Shown: one piece after another, positions 1 through 7,924 of the stretch
How positions within the stretch are numbered: position 1 is the stretch's first letter
How the letters are laid out: each line of letters opens with the position of its first letter
Assembly (NCBI GenBank): GCA_963691885.1
Contig: OY829843.1
Span: 4,588,001 to 4,652,000, forward strand
Direction: 5' to 3'
DNA from: G963691885 sp963691885
GTDB taxonomy: Bacteria > Pseudomonadota > Alphaproteobacteria > UBA8366 > Aestuariispiraceae
DNA: 64,000 nt
The notes under the pieces: model-generated
What the model was told of the DNA's origin: nothing
Seen by the model: the letters and a program-made list of their open reading frames with translations, nothing else
The model's database searches: none
Program-made: the position numbers and the translations under genes

Positions 1-303
1 GCCCTTCGCGGTAATCGTGGTCCCTTCCAGCGGGTCGAGCGCGATGTCAATTTTAGGACCGTTCCGCGTCCCTACTTCCTCACCGATGTAAAGCATGGGC
101 GCTTCGTCACGCTCGCCTTCCCCGATGACAACTGTCCCGTCAATGTCCAGCCCGTTCAGCGCTGTGCGCATCGCATCAACAGCGGCCTGATCGGCCGCCT
201 TCTCATCACCCCGTCCCATCCAGCGCGAGGCTGCGAGAGCAGCGGTTTCGGTGACGCGCGCGGCTTCAAGTGCGAGATTTCGATCGCTTTGCGGTGTAGA
301 CAT
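1..303 (-). CDS. glpX: Class II fructose-1,6-bisphosphatase GlpX, N-terminal part
   Basis: Only the first 101 codons are in the window; the gene runs off the left edge. The translation begins MSTPQSDRNLALEAARVTE, then shows the class II signature: a WMGRGDEKAADQAAVDAMR segment, VVIGEGERDEAPMLYIGE (acidic metal-binding residues) and DIALDPLEGTT. GlpX removes the 1-phosphate from fructose 1,6-bisphosphate in gluconeogenesis, in the cytoplasm and metal-dependent. It lies 43 bp downstream of hom on the same strand, so it is probably the last of a three-gene transcript (aminotransferase, hom, glpX). The family call is firm; the rest of the protein cannot be checked. Confidence 0.93.
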   Translation of the reverse strand, partial: MSTPQSDRNLALEAARVTETAALAASRWMGRGDEKAADQAAVDAMRTALNGLDIDGTVVIGEGERDEAPMLYIGEEVGTRNGPKIDIALDPLEGTTITAKG

Positions 304-346
304 TCTCTAGTACTCCGTTTTTGATTTTCTTGTCAGAAGGCCCGTG

Positions 347-1639
347 TCAGTGACGCTGGATCCTGATTGAGTGAGGCTTTTCAACAACAGCTGTCAAAGC
401 GCCGATCCGGTCGAGCGCCTGCTGCATGGCCGCTTCCTTCGCTTCATGCGTTGTAATCACAACTGTAACCGGTGCACCGGGGTCACGGCCACGCTGAATC
501 ACATTTTCCAGTGAAATATCATTGTCCCGCAATATAGCAGTGATGTTTGCCATGACGCCGGGCTGATCAATGACGACGAGGCGCACGTAATAAGGCCCCG
601 TCAGATTGGACATGGCCAGTGTCGGTTTGGCCGAAAGGCTTGTGACAGGAACACCAAAGACCGGGGCCATTCTGCCAGCCGCAATATCGGCAATATCCGC
701 CATCACGGCAGAGGCGGTTGGACCCGCACCGGCACCGCGCCCTTCCATAACGCTCGTTCCTACAAAATCGCCTTCGGTCACAACCGCATTGAAGACACCT
801 TCCACAGTTGCAATCGGCGCGTCGACAGCCACCATCACCGGGTGAACCCGCTGGAAAACACCGTCCGGGTGGTCCTCTGCAATGCCCAACAGCTTGATCT
901 TGTACCCGATCTCCCGCGCATACTCGATGTCATCAGGGGTGATCGCCCGAATTCCTTCAATGTATACCGCGTCGAAATCGATCTTCGCACCAAAGGCCAG
1001 ACTGGTCAGAATTGCCAGTTTGTGGGCCGCATCCACACCATCGACATCAAAGCTTGGATCGGCTTCGGCATAGCCAAGTTCCTGGGCCTCACCCAGAACA
1101 TCAGCGAAGCCGCGACCGGTTTCCCGCATCATGGTCAGGATGTAGTTACATGTCCCGTTGAGAATGCCCTGCACGCTGGTGATCCGATTGCCAACCAACC
1201 CTTCCCGCAGGCTCTTGATCACCGGTATACCGCCGGCAACCGCTGCTTCGTAAGTAAGCGTGACACCCTTGGATTCTGCCAATTCAGCCAGGGCAAAACC
1301 ATGATGGGCGACCAAAGCCTTATTGGCAGTGACAACATGAATGCCTCTGCTCAATGCTGTCTCGACCAGGGTCTTGGCAACCCCTTCACTGCCCCCGATC
1401 AATTCGACCAGAATGTCGAGATCGGCGGAAGCTGCCATATCGACCGCATCATCGTACCATGTGAAGCCTGTCAGATCGCATCCCCGGTCCAGGTTCTTGT
1501 CACGCGCGCTGACAGCGACAACAGACAGGGCCCGACCGGACCGTTCGGCAATCAGTTCAGCATGCTCGGCAATCAGGTTTACAAGGCCGGCACCAACAGT
1601 TCCCAATCCCGCAATACCGATTTTCAACGGGTCACTCAT
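347..1639 (-). CDS. hom: Homoserine dehydrogenase
   Basis: 430 aa, the usual length for bacterial Hom. It reduces L-aspartate semialdehyde to homoserine, the branch point toward threonine and methionine. The N-terminus has a Rossmann NAD(P)-binding motif (GIAGLGTVGAGLV, residues 7-19). The middle has the catalytic-domain signatures (TANKALVA, GGIPVIKSL, GILNGTCNYI, GYAEADPSFDVDG). A C-terminal ACT domain (from about 350, YYVRLVVIDQPGVMANI) suggests feedback control by an amino acid, as known for threonine-sensitive Hom. The start overlaps the end of the upstream aminotransferase by 4 bp (ATGA), which implies translational coupling. Confidence 0.96.
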   Translation of the reverse strand: MSDPLKIGIAGLGTVGAGLVNLIAEHAELIAERSGRALSVVAVSARDKNLDRGCDLTGFTWYDDAVDMAASADLDILVELIGGSEGVAKTLVETALSRGIHVVTANKALVAHHGFALAELAESKGVTLTYEAAVAGGIPVIKSLREGLVGNRITSVQGILNGTCNYILTMMRETGRGFADVLGEAQELGYAEADPSFDVDGVDAAHKLAILTSLAFGAKIDFDAVYIEGIRAITPDDIEYAREIGYKIKLLGIAEDHPDGVFQRVHPVMVAVDAPIATVEGVFNAVVTEGDFVGTSVMEGRGAGAGPTASAVMADIADIAAGRMAPVFGVPVTSLSAKPTLAMSNLTGPYYVRLVVIDQPGVMANITAILRDNDISLENVIQRGRDPGAPVTVVITTHEAKEAAMQQALDRIGALTAVVEKPHSIRIQRH

Positions 1640-2871
1640 TCAGCAACTCTCCCCAACGCCATGGCCTCCGGTTCCGCATTTTGCAGGAAAGTGCGGATAT
1701 TTCGGATCGCCTGACGGGTTCTATGAACATTTTCGACAAGTCCGAGACGGACATATCCCTCGCCGTATTCCCCAAAGCCAACGCCGGGTGCCACTGCGAT
1801 CTCCGCCTCTTGCAGCAATTGCTTGGCAAAGGCAAGGCTTCCAACTTCCTTAAATTTATCGGGAAGCGGTGCCCAGACGAACATAGTTGCCTCTGGACTT
1901 GGAACCTCCCATCCAGCGCGCGCCAGACCATCCACCAATGTGTCGCGCCGGGTCTTGTAAAGCGCCCGCATCTCATCAACACAGTCCTGGGGACCGTTCA
2001 ATGCGGCGGTTGCTGCAACCTGAATTGGCGTGAAGGCACCATAGTCTACATAGGATTTGATCCGCCCCAATGCCGCAATCAGATCCGCATTGCCGGCTGC
2101 GAAGCCAACCCGCCAGCCGGGCATATGATAGGTCTTGGAGAGCGAGGTGAACTCTACAGCGATATCCCGCGCGCCCTTCACCTGCAAGACCGAGGGCGGC
2201 GGTGTATCGCCGAAATACACCTCGGAATAGGCCAGATCCGAGAGGATGTAGATGTTGTGATGTTTGCAGAAATCGACAACTTCCCCATAGAAATCCAGAT
2301 CAACAACCTGGGCCGTCGGGTTTTGCGGAAAGTTGAGAATGACCGCCAAAGGTTTTGGGATGGAATGCGCAACGCCCCGGCTCAGCGCCTCCATAAACTG
2401 TTGGCGGAACGCGGCGTCATTTACACCATTCCCGGCGGGCAGATGACGAATAGCACCCCCCGCAATAATAAACCCAAAAGAATGGATCGGATAACAGGGA
2501 TTGGGTGCCAGGACGATATCACCGGGGCTTGTTATCGCCTGGGCCAGATTTGCAAGCCCTTCTTTCGACCCCAGGGTCACGATTGCCTCGCGTTCGGGAT
2601 CGATGTCCACGTTAAAACGCCGTTCGTAATAGGCCGATAAAGCACGACGCAGACCAGGAATGCCCCGACTGGTCGAGTAGCGATGGGTTTTGGGGTCCTG
2701 AACCGCCTCAACCATCTTGTCCACGATATGCTGCGGTGTCGGTGAATCGGGATTGCCCATCCCGAAATCGATGATATCCGCGCCTTCCGCACGGGCCTTT
2801 GCCTTCAGTGCGTTGACCTCAGCAAACACATAGGGGGGCAGACGCCTTATCCGGTGAAACCCTTCAATCAT
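1636..2871 (-). CDS. PLP-dependent class I/II aminotransferase, AlaC-like
   Basis: 411 aa. Fold-type I PLP aminotransferase closest in pattern to AlaC and LL-diaminopimelate aminotransferases: RLPPYVFAEVNALKAKARA at the N-terminus, DFGMGNPDSPTP, HRYSTSRGIPGLRRA, and the PLP-lysine motif SLSKTYHMPGWRVGF near residue 240. AlaC makes alanine from pyruvate using glutamate; relatives act on LL-diaminopimelate or methionine/threonine-pathway intermediates. The 4-bp overlap with hom links it to aspartate-family metabolism, but the sequence alone does not fix the substrate. A gene of this type upstream of hom is a familiar arrangement in Rhodospirillales. Confidence 0.88.
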   Translation of the reverse strand: MIEGFHRIRRLPPYVFAEVNALKAKARAEGADIIDFGMGNPDSPTPQHIVDKMVEAVQDPKTHRYSTSRGIPGLRRALSAYYERRFNVDIDPEREAIVTLGSKEGLANLAQAITSPGDIVLAPNPCYPIHSFGFIIAGGAIRHLPAGNGVNDAAFRQQFMEALSRGVAHSIPKPLAVILNFPQNPTAQVVDLDFYGEVVDFCKHHNIYILSDLAYSEVYFGDTPPPSVLQVKGARDIAVEFTSLSKTYHMPGWRVGFAAGNADLIAALGRIKSYVDYGAFTPIQVAATAALNGPQDCVDEMRALYKTRRDTLVDGLARAGWEVPSPEATMFVWAPLPDKFKEVGSLAFAKQLLQEAEIAVAPGVGFGEYGEGYVRLGLVENVHRTRQAIRNIRTFLQNAEPEAMALGRVAE

Positions 2872-2923
2872 AATTTGACCAACTCTTTTAATGTGATGCC
2901 ACGCAAATACTACGTGGTCGAAA

Positions 2924-4000
2924 TTAACGTACTATGAACAATTCGACGCGCTGGTTGCCGGCGATCCCGTTTGGACTGTCTTCCCGGTACCGCGGCTGGC
3001 GCGCGCTCATCGCGGCGATGTTCAGCTGCGCAGAGGGCACACCCAATTGCAACAACGCCTGGGCCACTGCCGTCGCCCGGTCCAGTGAGACCTTGTAATT
3101 GGCAAGATCCTGTCTGGCCCGGTCGCCTGCAACGGTTGTCCCGCTGGCATGGCCGACGACCTGCAACTCTCGCCCGCCGCTGGACCGGTAAATCTCCGCC
3201 ACCTGGCTAATAACATTGCGGTCATTCGCGTTCAACGAAGCGCCGCCCGAGGGAAAGTACAAAGTGGCGATCTGTTCTGCCGTGGCAGCGGCCGGCTGGA
3301 CTGCAGGGGCAGCGGGGGCCGCATTCGCAACGGTCTGGCCAGGCGGTGACGGCGGCACGATCGGTGTTACAGCGGGGGACTGTGGCGCGTTAACCGGCTC
3401 CGGCGCGGGGGGCGCGTTGACAGTTCGCGTGGCGGCGGCTGTTCTGGTGACCCCGCCTGCATTCAAGAGACGGTCCGCCTCTTCCGCGGCACTCCGCGCC
3501 TGTTGCGAAATTGATACCGGTGCTGGCGCCGCTGCCGGGGCAGACTGTGTCACAACCCGTGGTGCCGGCGCGGTCGCGACAACAGGGGGTGCAGCTGAAG
3601 GCGGTGCAATGGTTGCAACAGGTGGCTCAGGCGGTGGAACCGAGGACAACACAGGTGGATTGACCGGTCCCTCGGACGAGAAACCTTCCTCAGATTGGCG
3701 AATGACCTGATCGGTATATTGCGCGTTTTCCCTGTCGGCTGTCAGACCCTCTCGCAACGCATCTGCGTCATCGGCGATTTGCGGCCGGTCCGGTCGTGCA
3801 GGAACAGCGCCGATCGCCGGAAACTCTTCCTCATCTCCTGGCACCGGTTTTGGTTCGATCGACTCTGCCGTTTCCTCATCATCCTCAAACAACTGCATCG
3901 GGTTTATTGCATCTGCCACCTGACGCGTTGTGTCACATCCCGCTAGTACGGTCATGATACCCAATGCGAAGGCCAAACCTGTAAATCTGTATCGTTTCAT
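2924..4000 (-). CDS. OmpA-family lipoprotein with a long Pro/Ala linker
   Basis: 358 aa from the start at 4000. That start is chosen because it opens directly onto a lipoprotein signal peptide, MKRYRFTGLAFALGIMTVLAGC, with lipobox LAGC; an upstream in-frame ATG at 4078 would bury it. After the lipidated Cys come an acidic stretch, then a low-complexity Pro/Ala/Val linker (about residues 90-245), then a C-terminal OmpA-like peptidoglycan-binding domain (about 250-358: YFPSGGASLNANDR, VVGHASGTT, SLDRATAVAQAL, NQRVELFIVR). It is probably a membrane-anchored lipoprotein tethering the envelope to peptidoglycan. The partner is unknown. It reads toward the aminotransferase, 52 bp away, and may belong to the same transcription unit. 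Confidence 0.85.
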   Translation of the reverse strand: MKRYRFTGLAFALGIMTVLAGCDTTRQVADAINPMQLFEDDEETAESIEPKPVPGDEEEFPAIGAVPARPDRPQIADDADALREGLTADRENAQYTDQVIRQSEEGFSSEGPVNPPVLSSVPPPEPPVATIAPPSAAPPVVATAPAPRVVTQSAPAAAPAPVSISQQARSAAEEADRLLNAGGVTRTAAATRTVNAPPAPEPVNAPQSPAVTPIVPPSPPGQTVANAAPAAPAVQPAAATAEQIATLYFPSGGASLNANDRNVISQVAEIYRSSGGRELQVVGHASGTTVAGDRARQDLANYKVSLDRATAVAQALLQLGVPSAQLNIAAMSARQPRYREDSPNGIAGNQRVELFIVR

Positions 4001-4268
4001 CTGACAGTTCCAAAAGATCCTGTTGCGTATCATAACGCGGCGTGGGGATTTTCTGATACCTTCTACCCGATTCCGCAACGATTAAAGCCGCAAACACCGA
4101 AGTTTCGGCCCAAAACAGGCCTTTTTCTCCGGGCAGGGTTTCGCTATAACCATGGCAAGTGTGCACTGCAGCACAAAACTGAGGCCAAAAAATGGTGATG
4201 GGTACAGTGGCGATATCTGCCACAGCAATGATCTGGTGCCTCAGCTTGTGATAAATCGGGAGAAGAAA
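4001..4268. promoter_or_regulatory. Divergent promoter region between the OmpA lipoprotein gene and phaC
   Basis: 268 bp with no credible gene. The two flanking genes are transcribed away from each other, so both promoters should lie here. A TATAAC hexamer near 4144 could be a -10 element for phaC, but no convincing -35 lies at the right distance. A ribosome binding site (GGGAGAAG) sits just before the phaC ATG at 4269 and favours that start over the in-frame ATG at 4152. Confidence 0.4.
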
Positions 4269-6116
4269 ATGGCTGAACCATCCAAAGATGATCCGAAGAA
4301 TGAGGCCGAATGGCCAGATCCTGTAGAGTGGTCGCAACAGATGACCCGGATTGCGGAGCGCAGCCAGGCTCTCGTGAATGATTTCCTCGCCAAGACCACG
4401 AATGACAAGGAATCTGGTCTGGGCCATGGCGACCCGATGAATGTCGGTTCCGCTTTCATGGAAATGACCCAGCGCATGATGACCAATCCGACGGCCATGA
4501 TGCAGGCCCAGGTTAATTTGTGGCAGGATTACATGAACCTGTGGTCGAGCACGACCAAACGGATGATGGGCCAGGAAGAGGCCCCGGTCATACAGCCAGA
4601 ATCCGGCGATTTCCGCTTTCGCGATGAGGCCTGGACCGAAAACGCGATGTTCGACTACATCAAACAGTCCTATCTGCTGACATCCCGCTGGATGCAGGAC
4701 ACCGTGAATGAGGTTGAGGGGCTTGACCCGAAAACGGCGAAGAAGGTCGATTTTTATACCAAGCAATTCGCCGACGCGATGGCCCCCAGCAACTTTCTGA
4801 TGACCAACCCGACTGTTCTGAAAGAGACGCTGGACAGCAAAGGCGAAAACCTGGTTCGTGGCCTGGAAAACCTGCTCGACGACCTTGAAAAGGGTGAAGG
4901 CAACCTTAAGATCTCCATGACCGATCAGGATGCGTTCGAGGTCGGTGAAAACATTGCGACGACACCGGGCAAGGTCGTCTTTCAGACAGATTTGATGCAG
5001 CTCATCCAGTATGAGCCCACCACTGAAAACGTATACAAAACACCACTGCTGATCATTCCGCCCTGGATTAACAAGTTTTACATTCTCGATCTACGTCCGA
5101 AGAACAGCTTTATCAAATGGGCCGTGGAGCAGGGATTGACCGTCTTTGTGATCTCCTGGGTCAACCCGGATGAGAAACTGGCGGAAAAGAATTTCGGCGA
5201 TTATATGCAGCAGGGCCCGCTCGCCGCTTTGGATGCCATCACTGAAATCACCGGCGAGAAACAGGCAAACGCGATTGGCTATTGCCTGGGCGGAACGCTT
5301 CTATCCTCGACCCTTGCCTATATGAAGGCAAAAGAAGACACCCGGGTCAAATCCGCGACCTTCTTCACCACCATGGTCGACTTCGAAGAGGCTGGTGAGC
5401 TCTCCGTCTTTATTGATGAAGAGCAGCTTGCATCCCTGGAAGAGCGGATGAACGAACGCGGCTATCTGGACGGGTCTGAAATGGCCACCACGTTTAACAT
5501 GTTGCGCGCCAATGACCTGATCTGGTCCTTCGTGGTCAACAACTATCTGATGGGCAAGGACCCCTTCCCGTTTGATCTGCTCTACTGGAACTCTGACTCA
5601 ACCCGCATGCCTGCTGCGATGCATTCCTTCTATCTGCGGAAAATGTATCTGGAGAACAAACTGATTGAGCCGGGCGGTGTTGAACTGTGCGGTGTCCCGA
5701 TCGACCTCAGCACCATTGATCTGCCTGTCTTTGTTCTGTCGACCCGTGAAGACCACATTGCACCCTGGAAATCGACCTATGCGGCGACCCAGACCTATGC
5801 CGGACCGGTCAAGTTTGTACTTGCAGCCAGCGGTCATATTGCCGGTGTGGTGAACCCGCCAAACCCTGACAAAATCAAGTATTCCCATTGGACGAACACC
5901 AAGAACCCGGCGACCCCGGACGAATGGCTGGATTCCGCGAAAGAACATCCGGGGTCCTGGTGGCCGGAATGGATGAAGTGGATGAAACGTCAGTCCGGAC
6001 AGAAGAAAACCCCTGCCCGCGCGCCGGGATCGGACAAGAACCCGGTTATTGAAGCGGCACCCGGTTCCTATGTGCGGGTTCGTGTCGACAAGAAAAAGGA
6101 ACTGGCCGAAGGCTGA
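4269..6116 (+). CDS. phaC: Class I poly(3-hydroxyalkanoate) synthase PhaC
   Basis: 615 aa, a normal class I length. It polymerises (R)-3-hydroxyacyl-CoA into PHA storage granules. The N-terminal PhaC_N region is followed by an alpha/beta-hydrolase core. The lipase-like box is GYCLGG with the nucleophile Cys339, and the remaining triad members are the Asp in STREDHIAPW and the His in ASGHIAGVVNPP. Other family motifs are PPWINKFYILDL and WVNPDEKLAEK. The C-terminus is basic (RVRVDKKKELAEG). No phaR, phasin, phaA or phaB gene is adjacent, so the gene stands alone. It converges on the gamma-carbonic anhydrase gene. Confidence 0.95.
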   Translation: MAEPSKDDPKNEAEWPDPVEWSQQMTRIAERSQALVNDFLAKTTNDKESGLGHGDPMNVGSAFMEMTQRMMTNPTAMMQAQVNLWQDYMNLWSSTTKRMMGQEEAPVIQPESGDFRFRDEAWTENAMFDYIKQSYLLTSRWMQDTVNEVEGLDPKTAKKVDFYTKQFADAMAPSNFLMTNPTVLKETLDSKGENLVRGLENLLDDLEKGEGNLKISMTDQDAFEVGENIATTPGKVVFQTDLMQLIQYEPTTENVYKTPLLIIPPWINKFYILDLRPKNSFIKWAVEQGLTVFVISWVNPDEKLAEKNFGDYMQQGPLAALDAITEITGEKQANAIGYCLGGTLLSSTLAYMKAKEDTRVKSATFFTTMVDFEEAGELSVFIDEEQLASLEERMNERGYLDGSEMATTFNMLRANDLIWSFVVNNYLMGKDPFPFDLLYWNSDSTRMPAAMHSFYLRKMYLENKLIEPGGVELCGVPIDLSTIDLPVFVLSTREDHIAPWKSTYAATQTYAGPVKFVLAASGHIAGVVNPPNPDKIKYSHWTNTKNPATPDEWLDSAKEHPGSWWPEWMKWMKRQSGQKKTPARAPGSDKNPVIEAAPGSYVRVRVDKKKELAEG

Positions 6117-6142
6117 AGGGACAGACGCGCGAAACGCCCTCG

Positions 6143-6700
6143 TCAGGCGCTACCGGCGGTATCGAGGGCGGCGCGGTGTTTCGCCGCCAGGGCCACATAA
6201 TGGGGTGCGGTCCAGTCCATCATCTTGTGGTCTTTTTCGGTCAGATCCCGCAGGTGCTTTGCGGGCGACCCGGCCCAGAGCTGTTCCGGTTCCAGGACCT
6301 TGCCTGGTGTAACAAGGGCACCCGCGGCAACCATGGCGCGCCCCTTAACATGACAATTGTCCATCACGCAGGCTTTCATGCCGATAAAGGCGCCGTCATC
6401 GACGCTACAAGCATGGATCAGCGCCATATGGCCGATTGAAACGTCTGAGCCGATATAGGCCCCCTGACCATGGGTGGCGACATGAACGACCGTGCCGTCC
6501 TGAATATTCGTGCGGGCCCCAACCCGAATTTCATTAACGTCCCCCCGCAGGACACAATTGTACCAGATCCCGCAATCCGGCCCGATCTCCACATCACCAA
6601 TGATCATGGCACCCGGCGCGATAAAGGCAGACGGGTGGATCTTTGGTGTTTTACCTTCATAGGGCAGGATCAGGGGTTGAGAAGAAGATGACATGGTCAT
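6143..6700 (-). CDS. Gamma-carbonic-anhydrase-like hexapeptide protein
   Basis: 185 aa, left-handed beta-helix of the gamma-CA/YrdA family. Hexapeptide repeats run through most of the chain (HPSAFIAPGAMIIGDVEIGPDCGIW, then NIQDGTVVHVATH). The three zinc-type histidines are visible: one in VVHVATHG and two in GHMALIHAC. Bacterial members may be carbonic anhydrases or simple trimeric acyltransferase-like proteins; activity is not proven by the motif. The start overlaps the argC stop by 4 bp (ATGA), so the two are translationally coupled. A second in-frame ATG two codons later is equally possible. Confidence 0.88.
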   Translation of the reverse strand: MTMSSSSQPLILPYEGKTPKIHPSAFIAPGAMIIGDVEIGPDCGIWYNCVLRGDVNEIRVGARTNIQDGTVVHVATHGQGAYIGSDVSIGHMALIHACSVDDGAFIGMKACVMDNCHVKGRAMVAAGALVTPGKVLEPEQLWAGSPAKHLRDLTEKDHKMMDWTAPHYVALAAKHRAALDTAGSA

Positions 6701-7644
6701 AGTCCGGTCGCTTCGTCGACACCCAACATGATGTTCAGGTTTTGAACTGCCTGACCTGAGGCGCCTTTCCCCAGATTGTCGATCAGGGTCATGACAACCG
6801 CCTGCTCCCGGTCTGGACTTGCGAAAACGTGGATCCGCATTTTGTTGGTCCCGTTCAGCGTCTCTGGATGCAGGCGGGTCATCGCAGCAGTATCCGCGAG
6901 ATCCGCGACTTCGACGAATTCTTCACCGCGATACCTGGCCTTGTACGCCTCTACCAGATCATCAGGTGACGGCGAACCGGGAAGCGACCAGAGCTGGAGC
7001 GGCACTTGCACGATCATTCCCTGTTTGAAGCGCCCGACACTGGGCACCATGAGAGGCCGGTGCGCCAGGCCTGACCATTGCTGGATCTCGGGCACATGCT
7101 TGTGACTGAGCGACAGCCCGTAGACCCAGAATGGCGCCTCTGAATAATCTTCTCTGGAGGTATCTTCAAATTCACCGATCAACGCCTTTCCCCCCCCGGA
7201 ATAGCCGGAGATGGCGTTCAGGGTTATCGGTGCGTCACTGGTCAGAAGTCCGCCCTGCACCAAAGGAGCCAGCAGGCCAACAGCGGAAATCGCGTAACAA
7301 CCCGGGTTGGTGACGCGTTTGGAAACGGTAATTTCCGCCCGCTGGTCTGCGGCATATTCCGGGAAACCATAGGTCCAGCCATCTGCCGTTCGATGGGCAG
7401 AAGACGCGTCAATAACGCGAACGGCATCATTTTCAATCAGTGTAACGGCCTCACGGGCGGCATCATCCGGCAGGCAAAGGATCACAATATCCGCATCGTT
7501 CAGGGCCTTGGCGCGCGCAGCAGGATCCTTTCGCTCCGTTTCACTCAAGCGAATGAAGTTCAGATCTGACCGGCCACTGAGCCTGTCCGCAATCTGCAGG
7601 CCGGTCGTCCCGGACTCACCATCAATGAAGATCCTGTTGGCCAT
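6697..7644 (-). CDS. argC: N-acetyl-gamma-glutamyl-phosphate reductase, short (type 2) form
   Basis: 315 aa. It reduces N-acetyl-glutamyl phosphate to the semialdehyde in arginine biosynthesis. The N-terminal NADP site is IFIDGESGTTGLQIADRL and the catalytic cysteine is in TNPGCYAISAVG. This is the short type 2 family (about 310 aa), not the longer common ArgC. I prefer the start at 7644: an AAGGGA ribosome binding site lies 9 nt upstream, whereas it abuts the in-frame ATG at 7653 with no spacer. The gamma-CA gene follows with a 4-bp overlap. Confidence 0.94.
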   Translation of the reverse strand: MANRIFIDGESGTTGLQIADRLSGRSDLNFIRLSETERKDPAARAKALNDADIVILCLPDDAAREAVTLIENDAVRVIDASSAHRTADGWTYGFPEYAADQRAEITVSKRVTNPGCYAISAVGLLAPLVQGGLLTSDAPITLNAISGYSGGGKALIGEFEDTSREDYSEAPFWVYGLSLSHKHVPEIQQWSGLAHRPLMVPSVGRFKQGMIVQVPLQLWSLPGSPSPDDLVEAYKARYRGEEFVEVADLADTAAMTRLHPETLNGTNKMRIHVFASPDREQAVVMTLIDNLGKGASGQAVQNLNIMLGVDEATGL

Positions 7645-7924
7645 CTCTGGCATTCCCTTATACTTGGTTTGTTTCGCCCAACCGAGCAGCGAGGAGCGAC
7701 ACTAATACCCCCGGCGCCGCGCTGGGCGCAAGATGGCCTTACAACTTATCCGCTTCAACTCTGCGAATGACGCCTTTGCGTCAAATCGCCCTTTCCTCAA
7801 TACGCTATTTCCTTTCTCTGATTCCGCATTAGTGTAATTGCGGTTTTTAGGACACCTGACGTCGGTTGGCGCAATGAGTTTCAGCATTCGTTGCGCGATA
7901 TTGGCTGTGTAAAGGGAGAGTAGA
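7645..7924. promoter_or_regulatory. Divergent intergenic region argC / molybdenum hydroxylase
   Basis: 280 bp without a convincing gene; a 61-codon minus-strand ORF here lacks coding character. A hairpin followed by TTTTT (ccgcatta ... taattgcgg, 7824-7848) reads on the plus strand but has no plus-strand gene upstream, so it could be an attenuator, an sRNA terminator or chance. The plus-strand gene has a clear ribosome binding site, AGGGAGAG, a few bases before 7925. Confidence 0.35.

Noticed and set aside
842..1714. 290-codon plus-strand ORF opposite hom
   Set aside because: It mirrors the coding strand of hom and the composition (many Cys, His, Gln) is that of an antisense shadow.
7702..7887. 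61-codon minus-strand ORF between argC and the CoxL-type gene
   Set aside because: No ribosome binding site, no coding-like composition, and it covers the region where the argC promoter should be.
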